Below, piece by piece: positions 1 to 6,489 of a stretch of DNA of 15,183 bases. Below the pieces are notes generated by a model. The model was given only the letters and a program-made list of their open reading frames with translations. It was not told the DNA's origin and ran no database searches. Numbering within the stretch: the first letter of the stretch is position 1; every line of letters starts with the position of its first letter. Made by a program: the position numbers and the translations under genes. Source of the stretch: Syntrophomonadaceae bacterium (GTDB lineage Bacteria > Bacillota > Syntrophomonadia > Syntrophomonadales > Syntrophomonadaceae); the NCBI GenBank assembly GCA_012522705.1, contig JAAYJY010000136.1, positions 1 through 15,183 of the forward strand, given 5' to 3'.

Positions 1-26
1 GGCTTCCACGCTGTCGCTTAACGTCC

Positions 27-62
27 GCCGTCTATATATGTATAGTTGGAAACGGCTTTTTT
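27..62 (+). terminator. Rho-independent terminator of an upstream gene
   Basis: GCCGT (27-31) pairs with ACGGC (52-56). Inside it CTATA (32-36) pairs with TATAG (41-45) across a TATG loop, and six T residues follow at 57-62. This is a plausible intrinsic terminator for a plus-strand gene that ends before the window. The outer stem is only 5 bp and the two stems are separated by an unpaired stretch on one side, so it is likely but not certain. Confidence 0.6.
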
Positions 63-129
63 CAGTGGCTTCGGGCAGTTTTTCCGAAACCATCCTTGGC
101 ACATGGCGGGAATAATTTACGGGAAGCCT

Positions 130-143
130 GTCCCCAAGTTATT
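130..143 (+). repeat. Dispersed 14-bp repeat GTCCCCAAGTTATT, copy 1
   Basis: The 14 bases GTCCCCAAGTTATT occur here, at 8301-8314 and at 11363-11376. Copies 1 and 3 share a longer GCCTGTCCCCAAGTTATT. At 8286-8314 the same unit forms one arm of a palindrome. It is intergenic in all three places. It resembles half of a REP-like palindrome of the kind mobilised by Y1/RAYT transposases; that is inference, and no transposase gene is visible. Confidence 0.7.
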
Positions 144-197
144 GCACCTCAAGCAGACCTTCCGCCAGAGATGACCAAAATATAAATAATTTGTATT

Positions 198-220
198 TGG
201 CGCGGTGAGGCGCCATTTTT
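198..220 (+). terminator. Short hairpin with T-tract
   Basis: TGGCGC (198-203) and GCGCCA (210-215) form a perfect 6-bp stem with a 6-nt loop, followed by TTTTT at 216-220. It sits 140 bp after the first terminator with no ORF between, so it may be a backup terminator or end a short untranslated RNA. The stretch from here to about 500 holds no gene that I can support. Confidence 0.5.
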
Positions 221-566
221 ATTGGTCCGGTGGACCATAAGCGCGCTGTCGGCCGGGGACATCTGAAGTAATCGACTTCATGCCGGCTCGCTTGAAGCTG
301 TACTGGGGACGGCCGGTTCTGTTGACACCATTCAGCTTTGCTAAAGACATCGGGTTGCCAGCCGGTGGCGCTGGTGCTTAACTGGCTGACCTTCATTACG
401 CCGTTAACGCGAGGACAGGACAATCCCAAGCCGGCTGACTTAGAGGAACAACCTGCGACCAGCAAGTTGAGAATTACCGCCTTACAGCCATCTCTCCGCC
501 AAATTGATTACATAGAAACGGCAGGTTTTTCAGATAATATTTGAAAAGGAAGAAGGAGATGGTGAG

Positions 567-1619
567 TTGGACCAGCAGTTGACTAGCGGCACCACCAACA
601 TACAGGAGCTGCCGGCAGAGCACAACGCCCGTTTGACCGGGGGAGAGGTGGCCTGTTTGTGGACCACATTTCAGCAATATTCCTTAATGAGCTGTGTGTT
701 TAGCCATTTTGAAAGAACGGTGCAGGATCAGGCTGCCAGGGACATCTTTGCCGATCTGCTGCCTCAGACCAATAGCCGGGTCAAGTTTGCGGCCGACACT
801 TTCCAGAAGGAGGGCATCCCCATACCGATGGGCTTCACCCAGCAGGACGTGAACCTGAGCGTTCCTGCGCTGTATTCGGACATTTTCTCGCTTAATTTCT
901 TATGGAATCTGATGCAGCTGAGCTTGACTCTGAATGTTCTCAGTCTCAGCATGGCCGCTCGGCCGGATATACGTGACTTCTATGCCCGAGTAATAAAGTA
1001 CATTGTAGAAGTCAACACCCGGATAACGGATTTGATGCTGGCCAAAGGGGTTTTGCCGCGGTCGCCCAGTCTAAGTATGGCCCTGGAGATCGAGCGGATC
1101 CACAAACCCAGCTTCCTGGCTGGCATAGTGGGGGAGAAGCGCCCCCTGCTGGTCGCCGAGGTGGCTCACCTGCATCTAAACGCCCTCCGCAACGAGGTGG
1201 GCAAAGCCGTGCTGTTGGGATTCCGGCAGGTGGCACGCAACCCCGAGGTCAGGGATTACTTTCAAAAAGGGATACAGCTGGCCGACACCATCGTGGGGGA
1301 ACTGCAACAAGTGGCCGGGGACGAGCATGTTTACATGAACCTGGTCCGCGACGAGGACATAACCGCCTCCACCGAAGCGCCGTTTTCGGACCGGCTGATG
1401 ATTTACATGGTGACCCTTCTGAACAGCATCGGAATCGGTATGAAGGGGGTGTCGATGGGGGTCAGCATGCGCCGGGACCTGATTGCCATGTATGCCAAAC
1501 ACATGGTCCAGATCGGGGACTATGCCACGGACGGGCTCCATATCATGATGGCCAACGACTGGCTGGAGGAACCGCCCCAGATCCTGGATCGGGAAAAGCT
1601 GGCGGTCTACAAACACTAG
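567..1619 (+). CDS. DUF3231 family protein (tandem domains)
   Basis: A 350-residue protein matching the Bacillota DUF3231 family, whose function is unknown. Two helical repeats are visible. The first spans about residues 20-170 and carries an LTGGEVACLW opening and an EGIPIPMGFTQQDVN segment. The second, about 190-345, ends in MANDWLEEPPQ. This layout and length are normal for the family, whose members are predicted mainly helical and cytosolic. The start is the TTG at 567, because AAGGAG lies 8 nt upstream at 553-558; the nearby ATG at 559 is in another frame. No signal peptide or membrane segment is seen. The gene stands alone, followed at once by a broken paralog, so the locus once held at least two copies. 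No enzymatic role should be assumed. Confidence 0.88.
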   Translation: MDQQLTSGTTNIQELPAEHNARLTGGEVACLWTTFQQYSLMSCVFSHFERTVQDQAARDIFADLLPQTNSRVKFAADTFQKEGIPIPMGFTQQDVNLSVPALYSDIFSLNFLWNLMQLSLTLNVLSLSMAARPDIRDFYARVIKYIVEVNTRITDLMLAKGVLPRSPSLSMALEIERIHKPSFLAGIVGEKRPLLVAEVAHLHLNALRNEVGKAVLLGFRQVARNPEVRDYFQKGIQLADTIVGELQQVAGDEHVYMNLVRDEDITASTEAPFSDRLMIYMVTLLNSIGIGMKGVSMGVSMRRDLIAMYAKHMVQIGDYATDGLHIMMANDWLEEPPQILDREKLAVYKH

Positions 1620-1632
1620 AATAACGTAAGGC

Positions 1633-1918
1633 CACTTTGTAGCCGACATCTTTCAGCAAGAGGGCATCCCCTGACGCGCCGTTTTCGGACCGGTTGGTGA
1701 TGGCAATGGTCCAAATCCTGAACAGCGTCGGTATCGGGGTCATGGGGGCATCCATGGGCGTCAGTCCGCGCCACGATCTGACCGCGATGTATGTCAAATT
1801 CATGGCTGAGATCGGCGCTTACGCTGAAGAGGGCGCCAAAATAATGATGGCCAATGATTGGCTGGAAGAACCGCCCCAGGTCCTGGACCGGGAGAAACTG
1901 GCCAGGCACAAGCACTAA
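1633..1918 (+). pseudogene. DUF3231 paralog remnant, internal deletion and frameshift
   Basis: Positions 1633-1671 match codons of the intact upstream gene at 783-821 (H-F-V-A-D-I-F-Q-Q-E-G-I-P against K-F-A-A-D-T-F-Q-K-E-G-I-P). One extra T then creates a TGA, and 1673-1918 matches 1374-1619 of the intact gene in a different frame. About 550 bp of the middle is missing. The C-terminal 81 codons are roughly 70% identical in protein to the intact gene by eye, so this is an old paralog and not a fresh duplicate. An ATG at 1694 could give a 74-residue peptide, but there is no convincing ribosome binding site, so I call it a pseudogene. It ends in the same KH-stop as its neighbour. Confidence 0.8.
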
Positions 1919-1945
1919 GCGTTTTGAATCGCCCCGTTGGCACTT

Positions 1946-2278
1946 TTAAAAGCAGCAGGAGCGAGGCTGGCGGAATATTCTGAGCCCGCGCCTGATTTGG
2001 GCGGGCGTGAAACCCAGCTGGTCGGCCACCGCGATGGCGAAGAGGGCGTTGTAGACTTGGCGATCGCCGGCAAAATTGACAAGAAATATCTCCTCGCGGC
2101 CATGCAGCTCCACGAAGAATTCCCAGGCCCGCCGGGTGCCGCCCACATTGAAAGCCATGAAATCGGCCTCATTTATTAAACCAATCGTCACTGTCCGGCC
2201 CCCAGATTTCTCCCGCCGGCGCCGCGAACCAGAGCCGTCCGCATTGACGAACAAGGTCCGGGACCGGCTCGACTTCAT
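1946..2278 (-). pseudogene. Mur ligase (MurF-like) fragment
   Basis: Read on the minus strand this gives a stretch with FVNADGSGSRR, a TVTIGLINEADF segment, and VYNALFAIAVADQLGF followed by an IRRGLRIFRQP end. In Mur ligases the corresponding blocks are an NADDP-type motif closing the ATPase domain and an NVYNALAAIA block opening the C-terminal domain, most like MurF. The ATP-binding N-terminal part and most of the C-terminal domain are absent, and the frame stops just after FRQP. The open frame extends upstream to 2482, but that part has no recognisable Mur sequence. It is therefore a remnant, not a working peptidoglycan ligase. Related ATP-dependent ligases cannot be excluded as the source. 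Confidence 0.55.
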
Positions 2279-2781
2279 GATCAAACCCAAGTCAGGTTGC
2301 CGGATCGGCCACCCCCGCCGCAACCTTCCCCGACCGGGCCGGACAAACTGGAAGAACAGCCGGCTGCGGATTGGAGAGACCCGTTTACCAGGTCGTCCAG
2401 TCCTGAGAATCGATTCAATCATGCCCCTGATGATGGCCGGGTCCGGGCAACGCTTCACCCTTCGCCGTCTGGCAGACCTCACGTTGGGATTACTCTAACC
2501 ATTCACACCCCTAATAAGAAGAGTTTCTACTGCATTCTATTCAGAATACCGACGGAGTGTGTTCAATAAGGGGGAATTCCGGGATAGTGCAATCCGATGA
2601 ATTGGGGCCTGGTCCCCGTAAGCTATTTGCGGCAGGTTTATTTTGCGGGTACGGGTAGAGGCTGGCCCCGGCCCATGTTTTTCCCATTTGTACGTTAAAT
2701 GTCTACAAAAGAATAAACTGTGACCGTTGCCATTCCTTTTGAATACTATACAGTAGACTTCATCAAAAGGAGGGTAGACAG
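2279..2781. other. Gene-free stretch before the first Ig-like gene
   Basis: Apart from unsupported overlapping frames I see no gene here. The last 60 bases are AT-richer (around TTTTGAATACTATACAG) and probably hold the promoter of the 2782 gene, but I cannot pick a clear -35/-10 pair. The ribosome binding site AAAGGAGG lies directly before 2782. Confidence 0.4.
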
Positions 2782-3438
2782 ATGAGTAAGTGCAGAACAA
2801 GGGTCAAACGGCATTTGAAAAGCCGGCCCCGGCCCCGGCGCCGTTGCGGTTGGTATGATGTAGGATGGACCGGGCCGCTGGTGTTGGTCTGCTCCGACCC
2901 CAGTGACGGTGCAACCGGGGTGGACCGGGATGTCACAGTCAAATTGGTATTTGGCCGGGAAGCCCGGAGCCGCCGCCATTTCTGGGATGATCACAATTGC
3001 GATTGGGACCATGATTTTCATGACAATGATGACAACAATGTACACCAAGTGATAGAGTCTATCGACATGTGGCAGGGGTTCGCCCGGGTGGACGTGAATG
3101 TCAGGAGACTGACCACGGCCAGGACGAAATACTGGGACAGGTCAGACAAAGCCTGGCGCCGGGACCAATGGGTAAAAGGCGGCAAACACGTGAATGACCG
3201 CCGCTGGGACAGAGATGGCTGCTGGGACGGACATGACAAATGGGACAGATGCGACCGGGATGACCGCTGGGGCAGAGGTGGCCGACTGGGGCGGGCAGTA
3301 TTCCTGGTCGAACCGGTGTCACGTCTCCGCGCCGACACGGAATACAAGGTACGGGTAAAATACCTGGATATCAGCAAGGACGGATGCCGCAAGCGCAAGA
3401 GCGCGGACATGATCGTTTTCGAGACGGGCAAAAGCTAG
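2782..3438 (+). CDS. Ig-like (Big_5/SbsA-type) protein with D/R/W/H-rich insert
   Basis: A 218-residue protein with a split bacterial Ig-like domain. The start motif SDPSDGATGVDRDVTVKLVF lies at about 38-57, and the closing strands PVSRLRADTEYKVRV and a final FETG lie near the C-terminus. Between them is an unusual stretch (about 60-165) dense in Asp, Arg, Trp, His and Gly, with repeated WDR/WDG/DRD units and DDHNCDWDHDFHDNDDNN. The N-terminus is basic (MSKCRTRVKRHLKSRPRPRRR) with no hydrophobic signal segment, so export is not evident. AAAGGAGG sits 8-9 nt before the ATG. Big_5 domains usually occur in multidomain surface proteins, so a solo, signal-less copy is odd. A shorter relative is encoded at 8474. 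The acidic/His insert might bind cations; that is speculation. Confidence 0.72.
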   Translation: MSKCRTRVKRHLKSRPRPRRRCGWYDVGWTGPLVLVCSDPSDGATGVDRDVTVKLVFGREARSRRHFWDDHNCDWDHDFHDNDDNNVHQVIESIDMWQGFARVDVNVRRLTTARTKYWDRSDKAWRRDQWVKGGKHVNDRRWDRDGCWDGHDKWDRCDRDDRWGRGGRLGRAVFLVEPVSRLRADTEYKVRVKYLDISKDGCRKRKSADMIVFETGKS

Positions 3439-3496
3439 AGGTTGAAGACTTGCCATAAATAAGTGTTCAAGACGGGCCATATATGGAAGAATGGAG

Positions 3497-3524
3497 CAGG
3501 GGGGCGATAGGTCCCCCTGTTTTT
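3497..3524 (+). terminator. Rho-independent terminator of the Ig-like gene
   Basis: CAGGGGG (3497-3503) pairs with CCCCCTG (3513-3519), followed by five T residues. It is 58 bp past the stop codon of the Ig-like gene and is the natural end of that transcript. Its loop contains CGATAGG, which can also pair with CCTATCG at 3530-3536. Confidence 0.8.
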
Positions 3525-3859
3525 GGCGTCCTATCGGCGCCAAGGAGGATGGATCCTTCGCTGCGTTCTGAATGGCTGGCTGCGCTCTGGAGGACAGATC
3601 AGGGGTAGTATCATTGGTATTTTTACATTATGCCGATCCCACGCGGAACCTTATCATTTCCTGCGTTTTGAACTATACGGGATTTCCGAATAGTTGCCTG
3701 TTGCTCAAATTTTCGCCTCTTCAAAATGCGTGCTTATTTGTATCTATATGAAGCTTAGCATAGGACTTGTTCGCCGACCTGCTGATCACGAATGAGTTTG
3801 CGCCTCAAAATATTTGTCGAGAGCCAACGTTCAAAATCGTATTCTAAGCCGCAATATTC
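3525..3859. other. Intergenic stretch with GGATCCTTCGCTGCG-type sequence
   Basis: No gene is supported. GGATCCTTCGCTGCGTTCTG at 3551-3570 resembles GGATCCTTCGTCGCATTCGG at 6328-6347, so this is a dispersed intergenic motif. Composition becomes AT-richer from about 3610, which marks the approach to the ferredoxin-MarR segment. Confidence 0.4.
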
Positions 3860-4138
3860 CTACTGTTTTGGTCCTTCGGAGTACATATCCAATCTTTTTA
3901 TTGCCTTATACTTGCACCATTTCACACAGTCTCCGCATTTTATGCACTTTTGTTCATTTATCACATACGCTTTCCCACGTTCTCCGCTGATCGCCCCGGC
4001 CTTGCAAGCTTTTTTACATTTGTCGCAGCTCCGGCATTCTTCAGCGTTAATTTGATACCGATAGGGAGCTGTGACTGGATTCTTTAACGGCTTCCCATCT
4101 GTATTCTTTTTGAGACAAGACAGTATACCCTTTAGCAT
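3860..4138 (-). CDS. 2[4Fe-4S] ferredoxin-type protein
   Basis: A 92-residue small iron-sulfur protein with two full CxxCxxCxxxC sets: Cys35, 38, 41, 45 and Cys65, 68, 71, 75. Each is predicted to hold one [4Fe-4S] cluster together with the other set, in the usual low-potential electron-carrier fold. The stretch from about residue 27 onward resembles the ferredoxin-like C-terminal domain of NuoF/HndC-type NADH or NADP-linked hydrogenase subunits, here standing alone behind about 25 unrelated residues. AAGGAAGG precedes the ATG. It lies 64 bp downstream of the marR gene on the same strand and is probably co-transcribed and regulated with it. Both are AT-richer than neighbouring genes, which suggests acquisition. 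The redox partner is unknown, and no hydrogenase or reductase gene is nearby. Confidence 0.85.
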   Translation of the reverse strand: MLKGILSCLKKNTDGKPLKNPVTAPYRYQINAEECRSCDKCKKACKAGAISGERGKAYVINEQKCIKCGDCVKWCKYKAIKRLDMYSEGPKQ

Positions 4139-4202
4139 TCAGCGCCTTCCTTCTTTAAGCAATCTCTATATAACCCCACACATGTGGATGAATGAAATAG
4201 AA

Positions 4203-4667
4203 TTATTTTTCTTTTTCAAGCTTATCAGTCGATTTACCGTATAAAAGATCATTAATTTCTGTAAAAAACCGTAGTATTGCAACTTTTTCATCGTCGCTGT
4301 AGTGTTCGAAAAAGGCCATCCACTCTTGTCTGACTTTGTTATGGATCTTTTTATGCGCGTCATATACAGACTGTCCACCCTCAGTCAGCCGAAAATATAT
4401 CTCTTTCTTGTTGTCCGGGTCCTGGTAACGCTCTATTAAGCCCTTACTTAGTAACCTTTTGCTGATTTTACTTATGCCTGCCCGTGTCAGGCCCATGTGT
4501 TCTGAAATCTTTGTTACATTCGGATGGTCAGTCATGCCAATACAGTCAATACAGTGTACTTCCGTAAGGCCGATCTCGTCCAACAGGCCATCTTGTTTAT
4601 GCTGAAATGCGTCCGAGTGCTCCTGTATTCTTATAAAAATGTCTAAAATCTTCTGCGCTTCATTCAT
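4203..4667 (-). CDS. MarR family transcriptional regulator
   Basis: A 154-residue winged-helix regulator. NVTKISEHMGLTRAGISKIS (about 50-69) is the helix-turn-helix, KGLIERYQDPDNKKEIYFRL (about 75-94) forms the wing, and the flanking helices form the dimer interface, as is usual in MarR proteins. A CIDC pair (Cys39, Cys42) precedes the DNA-binding part; redox sensing is possible but unproven. The start is ATG 4667 with AAGGGG about 8 nt upstream. Two 20-bp palindromes around its own promoter strongly suggest autorepression. The ferredoxin gene follows on the same strand after 64 bp, so the likely target is this two-gene operon. The ligand cannot be read from sequence. Confidence 0.9.
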   Translation of the reverse strand: MNEAQKILDIFIRIQEHSDAFQHKQDGLLDEIGLTEVHCIDCIGMTDHPNVTKISEHMGLTRAGISKISKRLLSKGLIERYQDPDNKKEIYFRLTEGGQSVYDAHKKIHNKVRQEWMAFFEHYSDDEKVAILRFFTEINDLLYGKSTDKLEKEK

Positions 4668-4684
4668 ACGATCGCCCCTTCGGT

Positions 4685-4740
4685 TTTGTCAACTAGTTAA
4701 CAAAGTTAATTTATCACGTCTTTGTTAACTCGTCAACAAA
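4685..4740 (-). promoter_or_regulatory. marR promoter with two MarR-type operators
   Basis: Two near-perfect 20-bp palindromes are present: TTTGTCAACTAGTTAACAAA (4685-4704) and TTTGTTAACTCGTCAACAAA (4721-4740). Their centres are 36 bp apart. On the minus strand a promoter fits between and over them: -35 TTGACG (4736-4731), 17-nt spacer, -10 TAAATT (4713-4708). The distal palindrome covers the -35 and the proximal one lies just after the -10, where bound protein would block polymerase. Autorepression is inferred from this geometry and MarR family habit. Confidence 0.8.
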
Positions 4741-4808
4741 AATATTTTTGCGCAAATACCAGGTAGCATAGCAGCCTTTTCCGCTTGGCGGTACAATTCA
4801 GCAAATGC

Positions 4809-5215
4809 TTACCATACCGCCGTATAATTGGAGAAATACAGCAGGGGCCAACCCTGGTGCCGCCTACATAACCCTCAAAGTGCAGATGCGGACCTGTAGA
4901 CATTCCCGTACTGCCTACGAAACCAATGGTTTGGCCCTGCATCACCGTCTGCCCGACACCGGTGCGCATTTGGTTCAGGTGGGCGTAAAGGGTCATGTTG
5001 ACGTGGCCGATAATGATATTGTTCCCGTAGCCACCCGCGTCGTAAGATGCGGTTGTGACCACGCCTTCCGCGGCAGCAGTACCGCCGCTCCGTATCCCGC
5101 CCCGATGTCGATCCCGGTATGGGTTTTATAAATGTCCAGAATGGGATGCAGCCTGGTGCCAAAAAAGGAAGTTACATAGCCGCTGGCGGCGCTGGGACAG
5201 CAAATATATGCCCAT
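4809..5215 (-). pseudogene. M23 (LytM-type) zinc endopeptidase, frameshifted
   Basis: Reading 5215 downward in one frame gives SGYVTSFFGTRLHPILD and then HTGIDIGAGYGAAV, the first part of an M23 domain with the His and Asp zinc ligands. At about 5085-5092 the frame must shift to continue as EGVVTTASYDAGGYGNNI, then YAHLNQM, and STGPHLHFE with the HxH motif. A second shift near 4855 is needed to reach a natural LLYFSNYTAVW end with TAA at 4811-4809. All catalytic motifs survive but lie in different frames, so no active enzyme can be made. M23 enzymes cut peptidoglycan peptides outside the cell; the usual signal peptide and any LysM domain are missing upstream. Two independent indels argue for decay over one sequencing error. 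Confidence 0.8.
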
Positions 5216-5334
5216 GCAACATGCGATACACAACAGCTGGCAGTAGGGAGCCTAGGAAAACCTATCCCCAGTCAGGTAAACACATCTGACGGTCTTGATA
5301 CTGATTCGGGACAGCGTGCAGACTGACTTTTTCA

Positions 5335-5355
5335 GCCCCTCAATTCATGAGGGGC
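5335..5355. repeat. Perfect 8-bp inverted repeat
   Basis: GCCCCTCA (5335-5342) and TGAGGGGC (5348-5355) pair perfectly around a 5-nt loop ATTCA. No T-tract follows on either strand, so it is not an obvious terminator. It lies upstream of the M23 remnant and downstream of the tRNA remnant. Its role is unknown. Confidence 0.6.
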
Positions 5356-5435
5356 GGCCCTTTCAATAGAGCAAAAACTACCGGTAGAAATATTTGTGTC
5401 AGAAATGTGCCAAACCAAAAAAAAAGATTAAAACG

Positions 5436-5469
5436 GACAAAAAACAAAACCGCGCCAATCTGCGCGGTT
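5436..5469 (-). terminator. Rho-independent terminator after the tRNA remnant
   Basis: On the minus strand AACCGCGC (5469-5462) pairs with GCGCGGTT (5455-5448) around AGATTG, followed by TTGTTTTTTG. It begins 13 bp after the CCA of the tRNA-like sequence, so it ends transcription coming from the tRNA or the 5989-5552 gene. Confidence 0.85.
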
Positions 5470-5481
5470 ACTTGTTTTTTA

Positions 5482-5559
5482 TGGAGCCGATGGGCGGATT
5501 TGAACCGCCGACCGGCTGCTTACGAATCAGTTGCTCTGCCAAACCCGCATATCATTGCC
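5482..5559 (-). pseudogene. tRNA-Thr(CGT) remnant
   Basis: The 3' half is that of a good tRNA: anticodon loop TTCGTAA (anticodon CGT, threonine), T arm GGCGG-TTCAAAT-CCGCC, acceptor strand CATCGGC, T, and encoded CCA. The 5' half is damaged. The acceptor strand should be GCCGATG but reads GGCAATG, with two mismatches. The D stem reads ATGC against GAGC, with two mismatches. The anticodon stem has A-G and A-C mismatches. The terminator after it shows that it was once expressed. The gene ending at 5552 runs 8 bp into its 5' end. I infer a decaying tRNA; a one-sided integration scar is possible, but the D-arm similarity argues against a simple 3'-end attachment copy. Confidence 0.7.
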
Positions 5560-5989
5560 AAATGATCAATTCCTGCAGGCCGCCATAGTATATGTAGAAA
5601 CCAGTCCCTCCCACCTCCCGGAGAGGCCGAGGGGTCTTCATTTCATTGGGGGTACAGGCGCGGTATAGTTCCACCCCCGCGAAACAGCATAGTTCCCCCT
5701 TGCTGCGGGCATTGTCCAGGGCATGCTGGACCGAGTCGCGCTGGACCAACTGGGCATGTCCCGGAAACATGGCGGTCCTGACTATCACGTTGATGGTCTG
5801 CCCGTCTTTGACCGCACGGATCTGGGGGTCGGTGTTCAACAAATTGCACACCTTGAAATCCTGGTAGCCGTCTTGCTCCATGTGTTCGACCACGACCTCG
5901 ATGCCGAAATCGTGCACCTCCTGGGGACTTATCAATGGTTTCCCTCCCGGTTTCACAGATGCGGGACCTTTGCGTTCGTCGCCCAGCAC
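5552..5989 (-). CDS. Hypothetical protein
   Basis: I do not recognise this 145-residue protein. The likely start is GTG at 5989, 8 nt after GAAAGGAG; the same frame opens slightly upstream at 6010 (TTG), but that precedes the ribosome binding site. It looks soluble, without signal or membrane segments. Visible pieces are a VHDFGIEVVVEHMEQDGY segment, QIRAVKDGQTINVIVRTAMF, then HALDNARSKGELCCFAGVELYRAC and a C-terminal GGTGFYIYYGGLQEL. The alternating hydrophobic pattern suggests a mixed alpha/beta fold. It is a single minus-strand gene whose last codons overlap the 5' end of the tRNA-Thr remnant, so its natural C-terminus may have been altered. Codon use is like the GC-rich neighbours. Confidence 0.6.
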   Translation of the reverse strand: MLGDERKGPASVKPGGKPLISPQEVHDFGIEVVVEHMEQDGYQDFKVCNLLNTDPQIRAVKDGQTINVIVRTAMFPGHAQLVQRDSVQHALDNARSKGELCCFAGVELYRACTPNEMKTPRPLREVGGTGFYIYYGGLQELIIWQ

Positions 5990-6419
5990 AATCCCAACTC
6001 CTTTCGGCAAATCTGCAGCTCAAGGCGCTCACGGGAATTCCTGGCGACCTGAAGATCTGGCTGCGAAAATACTATGTAGACCTACATATATATTTACGAA
6101 ATCCAAGCGACGGATTGGGATGGACAGAGGCGCGGGGTGACGAAAGACCTTTGCCGGTGGATATGATATATAGATACGGATTCTACAGAGACGAACGGTC
6201 CGAGCCCTTTGTGCAGGTTCTAATGGGCGAAGGCAAGGAGTATGGGGGGTGAGTCACACTGAGCGCGGGCGTTAGCGCAACCCCCCAGCGACTATAGGCG
6301 CCAACAATAAGGATAAATTTTGACGGGATCCTTCGTCGCATTCGGCTCCTCAGGATGACAAAAGCCCGTGTTTTCTCAGAGGTTTTGGTCAGTCCTTTTA
6401 GGAAGCGGCGCAGCAGGTA
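5990..6419. other. Unassigned stretch with dispersed GGATCCTTCG motif
   Basis: A plus-strand frame ending at 6252 has plausible amino-acid composition (LKIWLRKYYVDLHIYL and later FVQVLMGEGKEYGG), but I see no ribosome binding site or family, so I do not call it. GGATCCTTCGTCGCATTCGG at 6328-6347 followed by CTCAGGATGACA resembles the motif at 3551. The promoter of the hypothetical gene at 5989 should lie here, but no clear -35/-10 pair was found. Confidence 0.35.
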
Positions 6420-6470
6420 AGGGGGATGGCACTTTAAACCTCCCGTGGGAAGCAATAGTACCATCCCCCT
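6420..6470. repeat. Perfect 10-bp inverted repeat downstream of the XRE-M78 gene
   Basis: AGGGGGATGG (6420-6429) and CCATCCCCCT (6461-6470) are exact reverse complements around a 31-nt loop that contains its own TCCC/GGGA pair. It starts 19 bp past the stop of the minus-strand regulator. There is no T-tract on either strand, so termination is not certain; transcript-end protection is another possibility. Confidence 0.65.
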
Positions 6471-6489
6471 GCTCCAAAGCGCTTTTCTC

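Noticed and set aside
2782..3438. Minus-strand frames opposite the first Ig-like gene rich in Pro, Ser and His
   Set aside because: Antisense shadows; the plus strand has AAAGGAGG, ATG and recognisable Ig-like strands.
3762..3790. GACTTGTTCGCCGACCTGCTG resembling the DLFADLL region of DUF3231
   Set aside because: The match is only about 25 bp with no continuation on either side; too short to call a third DUF3231 relic.
5935..6252. Plus-strand frame ending KEYGG at 6252
   Set aside because: Protein-like composition in its second half, but no ribosome binding site, no family, and its start overlaps the minus-strand hypothetical gene.
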